NCBI GenBank assembly: GCA_934573945.1
Contig: CAKTMQ010000018.1
Location: forward strand, 1 to 20,703
Direction: 5' to 3'
DNA: 20,703 nucleotides
Source: an uncultured Oscillospiraceae bacterium
GTDB lineage: Bacteria > Bacillota > Clostridia > Oscillospirales > Oscillospiraceae
Position 1 is the stretch's first letter. The number at the start of each line of letters is the position of its first letter. The notes under the pieces were generated by a model. That model saw only the letters and a program-made list of their open reading frames with translations. It searched no databases and was not told the DNA's origin. Below are positions 7,713 through 14,225 of the stretch, in pieces. The translations under genes and the position numbers were made by a program.

Positions 7713-8339
7713 ATGCTGATTTTTGACATGGACGGTACCCTCATCGACTCCAATGGCATCTGGCGTGATGTGGATACCGCCTTTCTGGCAAAACGGGGTC
7801 TCCCCTACACCAGGGAATACTATGACGGCGTGGCACACACGGTGTTTCCCCGCGCCGCGGAATTTACCAAAGCCTACTGCCGTCTTCCGGAATCCACCGA
7901 GGAGATCATGGCGGAGTGGATGGAGATGGCCGGTGACCTGTATACCACCAGTGTTCCGGTGAAGCCCGGCGTAGTGACCTATCTGGAGCGCTGCAAGGCT
8001 GCCGGCGAGCGGATGGCCGTGCTGACCTCCAGCGTCCCGGCGCACTGCCATGCGGCACTGGAGCACCTCCGGCTCAAGCCCTATTTTGAGCGGATCTTCT
8101 TCGCCCAGGAGCTGGGGATCGACAAGAAGGAACCCGCCATCTACCTGAAAACGGCGGAGCTGCTGGGTGTCACCCCGGCGGAGTGCACCATCTACGACGA
8201 CTCCGTGGCCGCCTGCCGCAGCGCCCGTGCCGCCGGCATGACGGTGGTAGGCGTCTATGACGCCTTCTTCCACGTCTCCTGGGAGGAGATGCAGGCGGTG
8301 TGCCACCGCTGCATCCGCAGCTTTGAAGAGCTCCTCTGA
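7713..8339 (+). CDS. HAD family hydrolase (phosphatase)
   Basis: A 208-residue haloacid dehalogenase superfamily phosphatase, subfamily IA-like with an alpha-helical cap. Motif I is DMDGTLID with nucleophile Asp5 and acid/base Asp7; motif II is LTSS near residue 105; motif III Lys lies in DKKEP near residue 138; motif IV is YDDS near residue 163. The cap is residues 15-85. The start at 7713 has AAAAGGAG at good spacing. It stands alone between its own promoter and a terminator. The family acts on sugar phosphates, nucleotides or phosphoglycolate; the cap sequence does not let me choose a substrate. Confidence 0.92.
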   Translation: MLIFDMDGTLIDSNGIWRDVDTAFLAKRGLPYTREYYDGVAHTVFPRAAEFTKAYCRLPESTEEIMAEWMEMAGDLYTTSVPVKPGVVTYLERCKAAGERMAVLTSSVPAHCHAALEHLRLKPYFERIFFAQELGIDKKEPAIYLKTAELLGVTPAECTIYDDSVAACRSARAAGMTVVGVYDAFFHVSWEEMQAVCHRCIRSFEELL

Positions 8340-8360
8340 GCCAAAATTTTAATATGCTGA

Positions 8361-8393
8361 GAAAAAGGACGGTCATAAGACCGCCCTTTTTCC
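8361..8393. terminator. Bidirectional terminator
   Basis: A 14-bp stem (8361-8374 with 8379-8392) with one A-C mismatch and an ATAA loop. The A-run on the left arm and T-run on the right arm make it work for both the plus-strand HAD gene and the minus-strand small membrane gene. Confidence 0.85.
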
Positions 8394-8436
8394 TTTGTAA
8401 GAAGAAATGGGAGAGAAAGAAAACAGAGAGAAACCT

Positions 8437-8631
8437 TTATTTCGCGTTATAAGACCCACCCATCAGGCCGCATATTACCGCCAGATCGCCGAACAACAGG
8501 AAGCCCAGCAGCACGGAGGTTACACGGATCACAGGGTTGAACCAGCCGGACAGGATCGCGGCAAATGTACCGGCGACCACCAATGTCAGGAGTACGGCCA
8601 GCACCACAGCAGTTGTCTTATTCATCTTCAT
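8437..8631 (-). CDS. Small two-TM membrane protein
   Basis: A 64-residue hypothetical protein, almost entirely two hydrophobic helices: about residues 8-30 (VVLAVLLTLVVAGTFAAIL) and 36-58 (VTSVLLGFLLFGDLAVICGL), joined by a short GWFNPV turn, with a Lys at each end. The start at 8631 is chosen over one six codons upstream because AAAGGAG lies eight bases before it and would otherwise be inside the coding region. It has its own promoter (8682-8710) and a shared terminator, so it is a monocistronic unit. I do not recognise the family. The size allows a membrane accessory subunit or a toxin-like peptide, but nothing in the sequence decides this. Confidence 0.75.
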   Translation of the reverse strand: MKMNKTTAVVLAVLLTLVVAGTFAAILSGWFNPVIRVTSVLLGFLLFGDLAVICGLMGGSYNAK

Positions 8632-8681
8632 AGCAAAAACTCCTTTCATCTTTTCGTTTTGTTTTGCTCTTTACAGCTAAG

Positions 8682-8710
8682 ATGATACTATAGTTTATGC
8701 CATATGTAAA
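8682..8710 (-). promoter_or_regulatory. Promoter of the 64-aa membrane protein
   Basis: Minus-strand TTTACA (plus 8705-8710) and TATCAT (plus 8682-8687) with a 17-base spacer, about 40 bases before the ribosome binding site. Confidence 0.55.
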
Positions 8711-8743
8711 ATACGTGAAAACTAAGTTGGTTATAGTCTCAAG

Positions 8744-9670
8744 CTATGTCTCCTGTGACCGTCTGTATCGCTCCGCATACTGCTGCATGGCCTGGATATA
8801 CGCCTGCGCCATGGGGCTGAGCAGCATATGTTCCCGCACGATATATCCCAGGCTCACCTTCTTGCGGGGCTTGAGATACAGCATACTGGACTGATACACC
8901 GACCGGGACACCTCGTCATCCAACCCGATGCCCGGCTGATAGGCCATCAGCTCCCGGGTCAGGTCGTTGGCGGTGGCACGGTCACGCACCAGAATGTGGC
9001 GAGGTGTTACCGCCGGCATGGAGATGTCCTCCGAGAAAAACAGGGCGTTGTGCCGTCCCTGTTCAAAGGAGATACAAGGATAGGGCGCCAGATCCTCCTC
9101 TGTCACCTCTTCCCGTCCCGCCAAGGGATGGTTTCTGTCCACATACACCGTGGCGTCCTTTTCAATCAGTTCCGTATAGACCAGTTCGTTCTCCCGGAAC
9201 AGCCGCTGCAGCACCTCACTGTTCTGCGCCGTCATCAGCAGAACGCCCACCTCGCTGCGCATCATGCCCACATCCGCAATGACCTCATGGGTCGTGGTCT
9301 CCCGGAAGGTCATGCTGTATTTTTCGCCGCCCAGCTCCCGCACCACACCGGCAAATACGCGGGCGGCAAAGTTATAGTGCTGGGCGGACACGGAAAACTG
9401 CTGCTTGTGCGGGGAACGGGCGCCGTACCGTTCCTCCAGCAGCTGTGCCTGCAGCAGCACCTGCCGGGCATAGCCCAGAAACTCATCCCCCTCCCGGGAG
9501 AGCACCACACCCCGGTTGGTACGCAGGAAGATGGTCACGCCCATTTCCCGCTCCAGCTCCTGTATAGCGGCGGTCAGACTGGGCTGGGAGATAAACAGCG
9601 CCTTGGCCGCGCCGCTGATGGTACCGCTCTCCGCCACGGCGGTGACATAGCGTAATTGCTGCAATGTCAT
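8744..9670 (-). CDS. LysR family transcriptional regulator
   Basis: A 308-residue LysR-type regulator: an N-terminal winged helix-turn-helix (residues 1-60, with AAKALFISQPSLTAAIQELE as the HTH core) followed by a periplasmic-binding-protein-like effector domain from about residue 90. Members act as tetramers that switch adjacent or distant promoters in response to a small ligand. The start has AAGGAGG at ideal spacing. It is the last gene of the minus-strand run mocR-greA-lysR, eleven bases after greA; LysR genes are normally divergent from their target, and here no target is divergent. A run of unusual charged residues (VIADVGMMRSEVGVLL) is still consistent with the fold. Ligand unknown. 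Confidence 0.95.
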   Translation of the reverse strand: MTLQQLRYVTAVAESGTISGAAKALFISQPSLTAAIQELEREMGVTIFLRTNRGVVLSREGDEFLGYARQVLLQAQLLEERYGARSPHKQQFSVSAQHYNFAARVFAGVVRELGGEKYSMTFRETTTHEVIADVGMMRSEVGVLLMTAQNSEVLQRLFRENELVYTELIEKDATVYVDRNHPLAGREEVTEEDLAPYPCISFEQGRHNALFFSEDISMPAVTPRHILVRDRATANDLTRELMAYQPGIGLDDEVSRSVYQSSMLYLKPRKKVSLGYIVREHMLLSPMAQAYIQAMQQYAERYRRSQET

Positions 9671-9681
9671 AGCCGTCCTCC

Positions 9682-10185
9682 TTAAAAGCTGCCGATGGGG
9701 ATGGAGCCGTCGTCGCTGCCCTTGGTGATGGACTTGATCTGCAGATAGTAGCCCTTTCCGTTTTCCATCTCCACATATACCCGGTCACCCGCCCGGTGTC
9801 CCATCACGGCGCGCCCCACCGGCGATTCCTTGCTGATCCACCCTTTCAGCGCATCCTGCCGCAGGGTGGTCACCAGCTGGATCGTCCGGCTGCGGCCGGT
9901 GTTCTCCATCAGGATCTCCACCGTGTCGTACAACCCCGCCGTGTCGTCAGATGAATTGTCGCCGATGACGCGGGCGGTCTTGATCATCCGCTGCAGATAG
10001 CGGATCCGGCTGTCGTTCCGGTTCTTCTCCTGCTTGGCGCACTTATACTCAAAGTTCTCACTGAGATCGCCAAAGGCACGCGCCGTCTGCACATCCTCGA
10101 TCAGTTTAGGGCGCAGCTGCTGCACCCGGTAGTCGATCTCCTCCTGCATCTTCTGAATATCCTGCTTCGTCAACTCGTCATACAT
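9682..10185 (-). CDS. greA: GreA/GreB family transcription elongation factor
   Basis: A 167-residue transcript-cleavage factor that enters the RNA polymerase secondary channel. The N-terminal coiled coil carries the tip motif ARAFGDLSENFEY with the catalytic acidic pair Asp40 and Glu43; the C-terminal FKBP-like domain contains SPVGRAVMGHRAGDRV. Compared with ordinary GreA, the linker has a serine/aspartate-rich stretch (NSSDDTAG) and several family residues differ (FEY-KCAKQ instead of AEY-HAARE), so it may be a paralogue rather than the main GreA. Its GGAGGA ribosome binding site is made by the last codons of mocR (Glu-Glu-stop), a sign of translational coupling. Start at 10185 fits this site. 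Confidence 0.9.
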   Translation of the reverse strand: MYDELTKQDIQKMQEEIDYRVQQLRPKLIEDVQTARAFGDLSENFEYKCAKQEKNRNDSRIRYLQRMIKTARVIGDNSSDDTAGLYDTVEILMENTGRSRTIQLVTTLRQDALKGWISKESPVGRAVMGHRAGDRVYVEMENGKGYYLQIKSITKGSDDGSIPIGSF

Positions 10186-10190
10186 ATGCT

Positions 10191-11588
10191 TTACTCCTCC
10201 ATGATCGCCGCCAGACGCGCAAGCGCCTGGGGTAGCTTGTCCAATTCAATTCCGGAATAGTTGACCACCAGCACGTGGTGGGGTGCCTGCTCCTGACGGG
10301 CATAGTAGTCCGACAGCAGCGCCAGCCGCAGCCCCTGCGCCGCGGCTCGCTGCCGCAGTGTCTCATCCGGCAGCGTGGTATGCAGCCGCACCAGGAAGTG
10401 CAGCCCTGCGTCCTGCTCCATGATCTCCGCCCGTCCCGCCAGTGCGCCGCTGCGGATGCAGTCGATCACCGCGTCACGCTTCTGGTGGTACCGCTTGCGC
10501 ATCCGGTTGAGATGCTGCTCGTAGTGTCCGCGGGAGAGAAACTGCGCCAATGTATACTGCTCAAAGCTGGACACGGTGCAGGCATAGAAACCCAGCTTCT
10601 CCCGGTACGCCGCCAGCAGCCGGGGCGGCAGCAGCATATAGCTGATACGGATAGACGGGGCGATGGTCTTGGAAAAGGTGTTCAGATAGATCACATTCTG
10701 ATGCTCATCGTCAGAGAACAGCGTAGGGATCGGCCGCCCTACAAAGCGGAATTCGCTGTCGTAGTCGTCCTCCAGAATGTACCGTCCCTCCTGCTGCTCC
10801 GCCCAGCGCAGCAGCTCATGCCGCCGGGTGATAGGCATCACGATACCGGTGGGATAGTGGTGGCTGGGTGAGATATGCACCACGTCGGCGTCCGCGGCGC
10901 ACAGCGCCTGATAGGACAGGCCGCTCTCATCCAGCGCAATGCGCCGCAGCGGCACCTGATTGCTGCTGTAGATTCGGGCGATCTTGCCGTACCCGGGATC
11001 CTCCACCGCATAGCGCTTCTCCCGTCCCAGCAGCTGGATCAGCAGGTTATACAGCGTCTCCGTCCCTGCCCCTACGATGATCTGCCGGGGCGACACCGTC
11101 ATGCCGCGAAACTGGTGAAGGTATTCGGCGATAGCCTGCCGCAGCTCGACGGCGCCGGTAGAGGGTGTGGGACGCAGCAGCTTTGTATCCTGCTCCAGAA
11201 TGGTCTGGCGCATCAGCTTCGACCACGTGGCAAAGGGAAAGTATTCCGCCGCCGTGGAGTTGGTCACAAAATCCATGAACCATGTCTGCTCCGTCGGCTC
11301 GCCGTCCGGCTCCTCTTTCACAGCAGCGGCTGCCGTCAACGGCTGCTGGATGCGCATCACGTAGTACCCCCGCTTCTCCACGCCGCAGATGTACCCCTCG
11401 GCGATCAGCTGCTCATAGGCGTTTTTCACCGTGATCACGCTGACCTCCAGATGGGCAGCCAGTGCCCGCTTGCTGGGCAGCTTCTCCCCTGCCGCCAGCG
11501 TCCCCGCCAGGATGTCGCTCCTGATGTGCCGGTACAGCTGCTCGTACAGACTGATCCCGCTGCCTTTCTCAAAGGTATATGTCAGCAT
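10191..11588 (-). CDS. MocR-type GntR regulator with aminotransferase domain
   Basis: A 465-residue fusion regulator of the MocR/PdxR subfamily. Residues 10-80 are a GntR winged helix (SLYEQLYRHIRSDI, LPSKRALAAHLEVS); residues about 115-460 are a fold-type I aminotransferase domain that binds PLP as a sensor, with Lys307 in NTFSKTIAPS as the PLP lysine and DYDSEF near residue 275. The start at 11588 is set by AGGAGG just upstream; an earlier in-frame ATG lacks one. Many MocR proteins control vitamin B6 synthesis or salvage; here it is divergent from an ECF transporter S component, so B6 vitamer uptake is a reasonable guess. It heads the mocR-greA-lysR run. Confidence 0.93.
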   Translation of the reverse strand: MLTYTFEKGSGISLYEQLYRHIRSDILAGTLAAGEKLPSKRALAAHLEVSVITVKNAYEQLIAEGYICGVEKRGYYVMRIQQPLTAAAAVKEEPDGEPTEQTWFMDFVTNSTAAEYFPFATWSKLMRQTILEQDTKLLRPTPSTGAVELRQAIAEYLHQFRGMTVSPRQIIVGAGTETLYNLLIQLLGREKRYAVEDPGYGKIARIYSSNQVPLRRIALDESGLSYQALCAADADVVHISPSHHYPTGIVMPITRRHELLRWAEQQEGRYILEDDYDSEFRFVGRPIPTLFSDDEHQNVIYLNTFSKTIAPSIRISYMLLPPRLLAAYREKLGFYACTVSSFEQYTLAQFLSRGHYEQHLNRMRKRYHQKRDAVIDCIRSGALAGRAEIMEQDAGLHFLVRLHTTLPDETLRQRAAAQGLRLALLSDYYARQEQAPHHVLVVNYSGIELDKLPQALARLAAIMEE

Positions 11589-11647
11589 ATGTCCTCCTGT
11601 CGTTTGATCTGGTATGCACATTTTGTCTCATTTTGGATATTTTAATA

Positions 11648-11669
11648 ATACCAATCCATACTATAATAC
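11648..11669 (+). promoter_or_regulatory. ECF-S gene promoter with ATAC direct repeats
   Basis: A perfect -10 TATAAT (11662-11667) sits 35 bases before the ECF-S start codon, but the matching -35 position (11639-11644, ATTTTA) is poor, as expected for an activated promoter. Three ATAC words at 11648, 11658 and 11666 are 10 and 8 bases apart; ATACCA-type direct repeats are known MocR-family binding sites. MocR activation is inference. Confidence 0.5.
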
Positions 11670-11688
11670 ACTCCAGTAAGAATTGCAA
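11660..11688 (-). promoter_or_regulatory. mocR promoter overlapping the ECF-S promoter
   Basis: Minus-strand TTGCAA (plus 11683-11688) and TATAGT (plus 11660-11665) with a 17-base spacer. Its -10 overlaps the -10 of the opposing promoter by four bases, so the two cannot be occupied together. Confidence 0.5.
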
Positions 11689-11701
11689 GGAGGCAAATGC
11701 C

Positions 11702-12205
11702 ATGAACGATCAAAAAATTCGCAAGCTCGTCGTCAGTGCCCTGATGGCGGCACTGACCTATGTGGCCACCATGGTGATCCAGATCCCCTCTCCCATGAGC
11801 GGCTATGTCAATCTGGGTGACTGCTTTGTCCTGCTGTCCGGCTGGCTGCTGGGACCCTGGTACGGCGGTGCGGCTGCCGGTATCGGCTCTATGCTCACCG
11901 ACCTGATCTCCGGCTACGGCTACTATGCCCCCGGCACCTTTGTTATCAAGGGGCTTGATGCCTTGGTAGCTGCGCTGATCTTCCGCTCCATGGGGCGCAC
12001 CAGTGCCGCCGCGCTGGTCAGCGGCGTGGTGGGCGAGATCATCATGGTGGTGGGCTACTTCGGCTATGCGGCTCTGCTGCTGGGCAAGGGCATCGGCGCT
12101 GCCGCCAGCATCCCCGGCAATCTGGTGCAGGCCGCTATGGGTCTGGTCATCGGCTTTGTGCTGCTGAAGGTCACACAAAAGACGCGTATTGCAGAAAAGG
12201 TCTGA
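11702..12205 (+). CDS. ECF transporter S component
   Basis: A 167-residue integral membrane substrate-binding subunit of an energy-coupling factor transporter. About five or six hydrophobic helices are visible; landmarks are the N-terminal KLVVSALMAALTYVATMV, VNLGDCFVLLSGWLLGP, GSMLTDLISGYGYYAPGTF and IKGLDALVAALIF. ECF S components capture vitamins and work with a shared A-A'-T energising module, which is not in this window. The start is the ATG at 11702 with AAGGAGG eight bases upstream. Divergence from a PLP-binding MocR regulator points to a B6 vitamer as substrate; the protein sequence alone does not prove it, and other vitamins (thiamin precursor, for example) remain possible. Confidence 0.88.
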   Translation: MNDQKIRKLVVSALMAALTYVATMVIQIPSPMSGYVNLGDCFVLLSGWLLGPWYGGAAAGIGSMLTDLISGYGYYAPGTFVIKGLDALVAALIFRSMGRTSAAALVSGVVGEIIMVVGYFGYAALLLGKGIGAAASIPGNLVQAAMGLVIGFVLLKVTQKTRIAEKV

Positions 12206-12217
12206 CCGTGCTATAAT
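12189..12217 (+). promoter_or_regulatory. Promoter of the DUF436 gene
   Basis: TTGCAG (12189-12194), 17-base spacer, perfect TATAAT (12212-12217). The -35 lies inside the last codons of the ECF-S gene, so the next gene has a transcript of its own besides possible read-through. Confidence 0.65.
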
Positions 12218-12230
12218 AACACTGGCGTTT

Positions 12231-12264
12231 CGGGTATGCTGCCGCGTAAGCGGCGGCATACCCG
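12231..12264 (+). promoter_or_regulatory. 5' stem-loop of the DUF436 transcript
   Basis: A 15-bp stem (12231-12245 with 12250-12264, one T-G pair) with a GTAA tetraloop. It is not followed by T residues and begins only about seven bases after the expected transcription start at about 12224. It is therefore more likely a 5' stabilising hairpin or a partial barrier to read-through than an ordinary terminator. Confidence 0.55.
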
Positions 12265-12304
12265 TACCGTGCTGTATACAATACGTTGAAATGAGGTGTT
12301 TTTT

Positions 12305-12907
12305 ATGGCAGGAACCGTTCATGACGTAGAAAATAAAGACCTGCTGGCACAGGTCAAAGAAGAGTCCGCCAATGCCGCCCGTCAGCTGGCGGAGGCCGCC
12401 AGACTGCACAAGGGGCAGCTGGTGGTGGTTGGCTGCTCCACCAGTGAAGTGGTGGGCAAAAAGGTAGGCAGCTGGTCTACTCCGGAGGTCGCCGCCGCCA
12501 TCTTTGAAGGACTCAACAGCGTGTTTGCTCCCATGGGCGTCTATATCGCCGCCCAGTGCTGCGAGCACCTGAACCGCGCCCTCATCGTAGAGCATGAGGC
12601 CGTCCCCAACGGCGAGATCGTCAATGTGATGCCCCAGCCCAAAGCCGGCAGTTCCTTTGCCACGGCGGCCTATCAGAGCTTCCGTCACCCGGTGGCGCTG
12701 GAGGAGATCCAGGCCGACGCCGGTCTGGACATTGGCGGCACGCTCATCGGTATGCATCTGAAGAAGGTGGCCGTCCCAGTGCGTCTGGAGCAGGCGCATA
12801 TCGGACAGGCTATTGTGCTGGCCGCCCGCGTCCGCCCCAAGTTCATCGGTGGCGAAAGAGCCATCTATGACGAGAGCCTGAAGGACGGGTATCCGGTGTT
12901 TGATTGA
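12305..12907 (+). CDS. YwlG/TIGR01440 (DUF436) family protein
   Basis: A 200-residue soluble protein of the TIGR01440/DUF436 (YwlG) family; its biochemical role is not established. Recognisable segments are LVVVGCSTSEVVG with a conserved Cys near residue 41, the CCEHLNRALIVE stretch around residues 81-92 with two adjacent Cys and a His, and the C-terminal ARVRPKFIGGERAIY. The start at 12305 follows GAGGTG; a GTG three codons earlier is less likely because it would overlap that site. In Bacillus subtilis the homologue lies next to glyA, a PLP enzyme gene; here it follows an ECF-S gene paired with a PLP-sensing regulator. The B6 connection is suggestive only. Confidence 0.9.
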   Translation: MAGTVHDVENKDLLAQVKEESANAARQLAEAARLHKGQLVVVGCSTSEVVGKKVGSWSTPEVAAAIFEGLNSVFAPMGVYIAAQCCEHLNRALIVEHEAVPNGEIVNVMPQPKAGSSFATAAYQSFRHPVALEEIQADAGLDIGGTLIGMHLKKVAVPVRLEQAHIGQAIVLAARVRPKFIGGERAIYDESLKDGYPVFD

Positions 12908-12920
12908 TATTGTTTCATGG

Positions 12921-12963
12921 CTATAAAAAGAAGGACATCCGGCGGATGTCCTTCTTTTTATAG
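12921..12963. terminator. 20-bp perfect-stem bidirectional terminator
   Basis: Positions 12921-12940 and 12944-12963 are exact reverse complements with a 3-nt loop; both arms carry A- or T-runs, so it works for the DUF436 gene on the plus strand and as an end point for the minus-strand island. From 12964 to 13087 I see no gene. Confidence 0.9.
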
Positions 12964-13087
12964 TGTGCGATGCGAGACTTGAATTGCCGCACACCGATAC
13001 CGCACTGTCCTTCCTGACGCTGGGAAACACTGCAAGCAAAAGGCTTACTATATATTCGGAAACTCCTGCTCGTCGAGATACCCGTTT

Positions 13088-13273
13088 TCACCTCTGCTCG
13101 TACCAGCCGCAGCCCTGACGCTCCGACGGATGATAATAGGAGCCGTAATGATTGCAGTAGCCCCGGTCGTTGGAATCACGGTTATTCCGTTCCCAATACA
13201 CACAGTCGGAACAGTTACCGCTTCCGCAAAAACAGCCTTCCGGAATAATGATGTCGTTTTCTTTCTTAAACAT
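13088..13273 (-). CDS. Six-cysteine mini-protein
   Basis: A 61-residue hypothetical protein with Cys at 14, 16, 21, 24, 40 and 55, arranged as CxCxxxxCxxC, then GYCNHY and GCGWYE. It is rich in Tyr, Asn and Arg with no hydrophobic segment, so it is probably a small metal-binding (zinc or Fe-S) or disulfide-linked protein in the cytoplasm. The start has GAGGAA about ten bases upstream. It is the last gene of the five-gene minus-strand run, ten bases after the JAMM gene, which fits co-translation. I have seen similar short Cys/Tyr-rich proteins in gut Firmicutes without a named function, and assign none. Confidence 0.75.
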   Translation of the reverse strand: MFKKENDIIIPEGCFCGSGNCSDCVYWERNNRDSNDRGYCNHYGSYYHPSERQGCGWYEQR

Positions 13274-13283
13274 TTTGCGTTCC

Positions 13284-13712
13284 TCACATTCTTTCGTTTA
13301 TTTCTATCGTATCGCAGACAATATGAAGCATTCCGCCAGACCAGTCTGCGCGATAGGCAATGACTTCTTTTCGAGGAAGTACGATAGGGAAATACAAGGA
13401 TCGGATAGACGGCGGCAAACTTCCCATGAGTTTTTCTATGTATGTCATATCGCCTTTGGACAGCATTCTGTCCTTTGTGTAGTGGCTGTGATAAATGCCG
13501 TAAAGCTCTACACCCTCCGTGCTCCACTGTTCGATAGCGGCATTCAGCACATCAACATTCGGTGCATATCTGGCAGACATATACGATACGCCATCATCTG
13601 CACAGTAACGCGTGATGACTCCGTTTTTCCCTCCGAGAATACCGCCGCTTTCTGGCGGGAGTAGGGGCGTGCAATTGATAATGTCATCCAAAATCTTTTT
13701 TTCGATCTTCAT
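13284..13712 (-). CDS. JAMM/MPN domain metallopeptidase
   Basis: A 142-residue single-domain protein of the JAB/MPN (Mov34/PAD-1) family of zinc isopeptidases and peptidases. The full JAMM signature is present: Glu21 in PPESGGILGG and HSHx7SxxD as His75, His77, Ser85, Asp88, so it should bind zinc and be active. The usual HSHP proline is replaced by Tyr. The start at 13712 is supported by AGGGA seven bases upstream; 58 further codons upstream are open but unsupported and would overlap the neighbouring gene. Known members cut ubiquitin-like tails, siderophore-linked or sulfur-carrier proteins. No E1, E2 or ubiquitin-like gene is here, so the substrate may be one of the small proteins of this operon; that is speculation. 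Confidence 0.88.
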   Translation of the reverse strand: MKIEKKILDDIINCTPLLPPESGGILGGKNGVITRYCADDGVSYMSARYAPNVDVLNAAIEQWSTEGVELYGIYHSHYTKDRMLSKGDMTYIEKLMGSLPPSIRSLYFPIVLPRKEVIAYRADWSGGMLHIVCDTIEINERM

Positions 13713-13768
13713 ATCTGATTCCCTGCTAATATGCTTTGTTTGATTTCGAACAAAGCTCTTGTTTTTTG

Positions 13769-13963
13769 CTACTTTTCCAAAAATCCAAACAGTTTCAGCA
13801 CAAAATATATGAAATATAACGCACCAACCAAATATCCTACTACCACGACCAGCACCACTTTGAAAGCCACATTCATTTTTTCCCAATTGGGGCGGTGTGA
13901 CATCACTTTATAGCCAGAATAAATTGCCCAAAGCGTATAGACGATTGCAATTACTGTTCCCAT
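13769..13963 (-). CDS. Small two-TM membrane protein of the JAMM operon
   Basis: A 64-residue protein with hydrophobic helices at about residues 2-18 (GTVIAIVYTLWAIYSGY) and 34-58 (FKVVLVVVVGYLVGALYFIYF), separated by a basic, polar loop (MSHRPNWEKMN) and ending in a short GFLEK tail. No family recognised. The start codon at 13963 has GAGAGAA upstream, a moderate ribosome binding site. It is 21 bases after the repeat-protein gene and 56 bases before the JAMM gene, same strand, so probably in one transcript. It might anchor a neighbour to the membrane; nothing in the sequence proves it. Confidence 0.7.
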   Translation of the reverse strand: MGTVIAIVYTLWAIYSGYKVMSHRPNWEKMNVAFKVVLVVVVGYLVGALYFIYFVLKLFGFLEK

Positions 13964-13984
13964 ACATTTCTCTCAATATCACTT

Positions 13985-14209
13985 TTAATAGCGCCAACTG
14001 CCAGAATGATCTACATATGCCTCGCCAGGGCTTCTCCACGCACCCGACTCGTCTACATATGTGTCATTTGGCCCACGCCAAGCTCCAGAAGCATCTACAT
14101 AGCTGTCATCAGGTGTTCTCCATGAGCCAGAGTAGTCTACATAAGATTCATTTGGCATTCGCCATGAGCCCGACGCATCCATGTACTGTTCTTTCTTCCA
14201 CCGCGGCAT
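13985..14209 (-). CDS. 14-residue repeat protein (YVD-SG-WR repeats)
   Basis: A 74-residue protein made of a short basic head (MPRWKKEQ) and five tandem 14-residue units of the form YVDxSGxWRxPxxx, the last one cut to ten residues. Each unit has invariant Asp, Ser, Gly, Trp and Arg. Variable positions lie mainly after WR and before SG. There is no signal peptide, Cys or hydrophobic segment, so it is likely cytoplasmic and may form a short beta-solenoid or hairpin array. AGAGGA lies upstream of the start codon at 14209, 16 bases after the preceding gene. I do not recognise the family; the repeats are protein-level, as codons differ between units. Confidence 0.78.
   Translation of the reverse strand: MPRWKKEQYMDASGSWRMPNESYVDYSGSWRTPDDSYVDASGAWRGPNDTYVDESGAWRSPGEAYVDHSGSWRY
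13996..14185 (-). repeat. 42-bp tandem repeats within a CDS
   Basis: The word TCTACATA on the plus strand recurs about every 42 bases, marking the YVD codons of the five repeat units. The units have diverged at the DNA level, so this is an old array under protein-level selection and not a fresh slippage product. Limits are approximate. Confidence 0.7.
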
Positions 14210-14225
14210 AACGTCATTTCCTCTT

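Noticed and set aside
12231..12264. Ordinary terminator of the ECF-S gene
   Set aside because: There is no T-run after the stem and a strong promoter lies directly ahead, so the hairpin belongs to the next transcript's leader.
12964..12995. GTGTGCG/CGCACAC inverted repeat with a TTCAAGTC-like T-loop on the minus strand, suggesting a tRNA 3' end or attachment site
   Set aside because: The T-stem does not pair, no anticodon or D arm fits upstream, and no second copy was seen at the other side of the island.
13048..13527. 159-codon frame overlapping the six-Cys and JAMM genes
   Set aside because: It covers both genes in another frame, has no ribosome binding site, and its product shows no domain, whereas the overlapped genes have clear motifs and start signals.
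13284..13712. A bacterial ubiquitin-like conjugation (Bil or similar) system based on the JAMM gene
   Set aside because: No E1-, E2- or ubiquitin-like protein is encoded nearby, and no small neighbour ends in a Gly-Gly tail.
13985..14209. Evenly spaced repeats resembling a short CRISPR array
   Set aside because: Period is exactly 42 bp, repeats are imperfect, and the spacing encodes an in-frame 14-residue protein repeat with a start codon and ribosome binding site.
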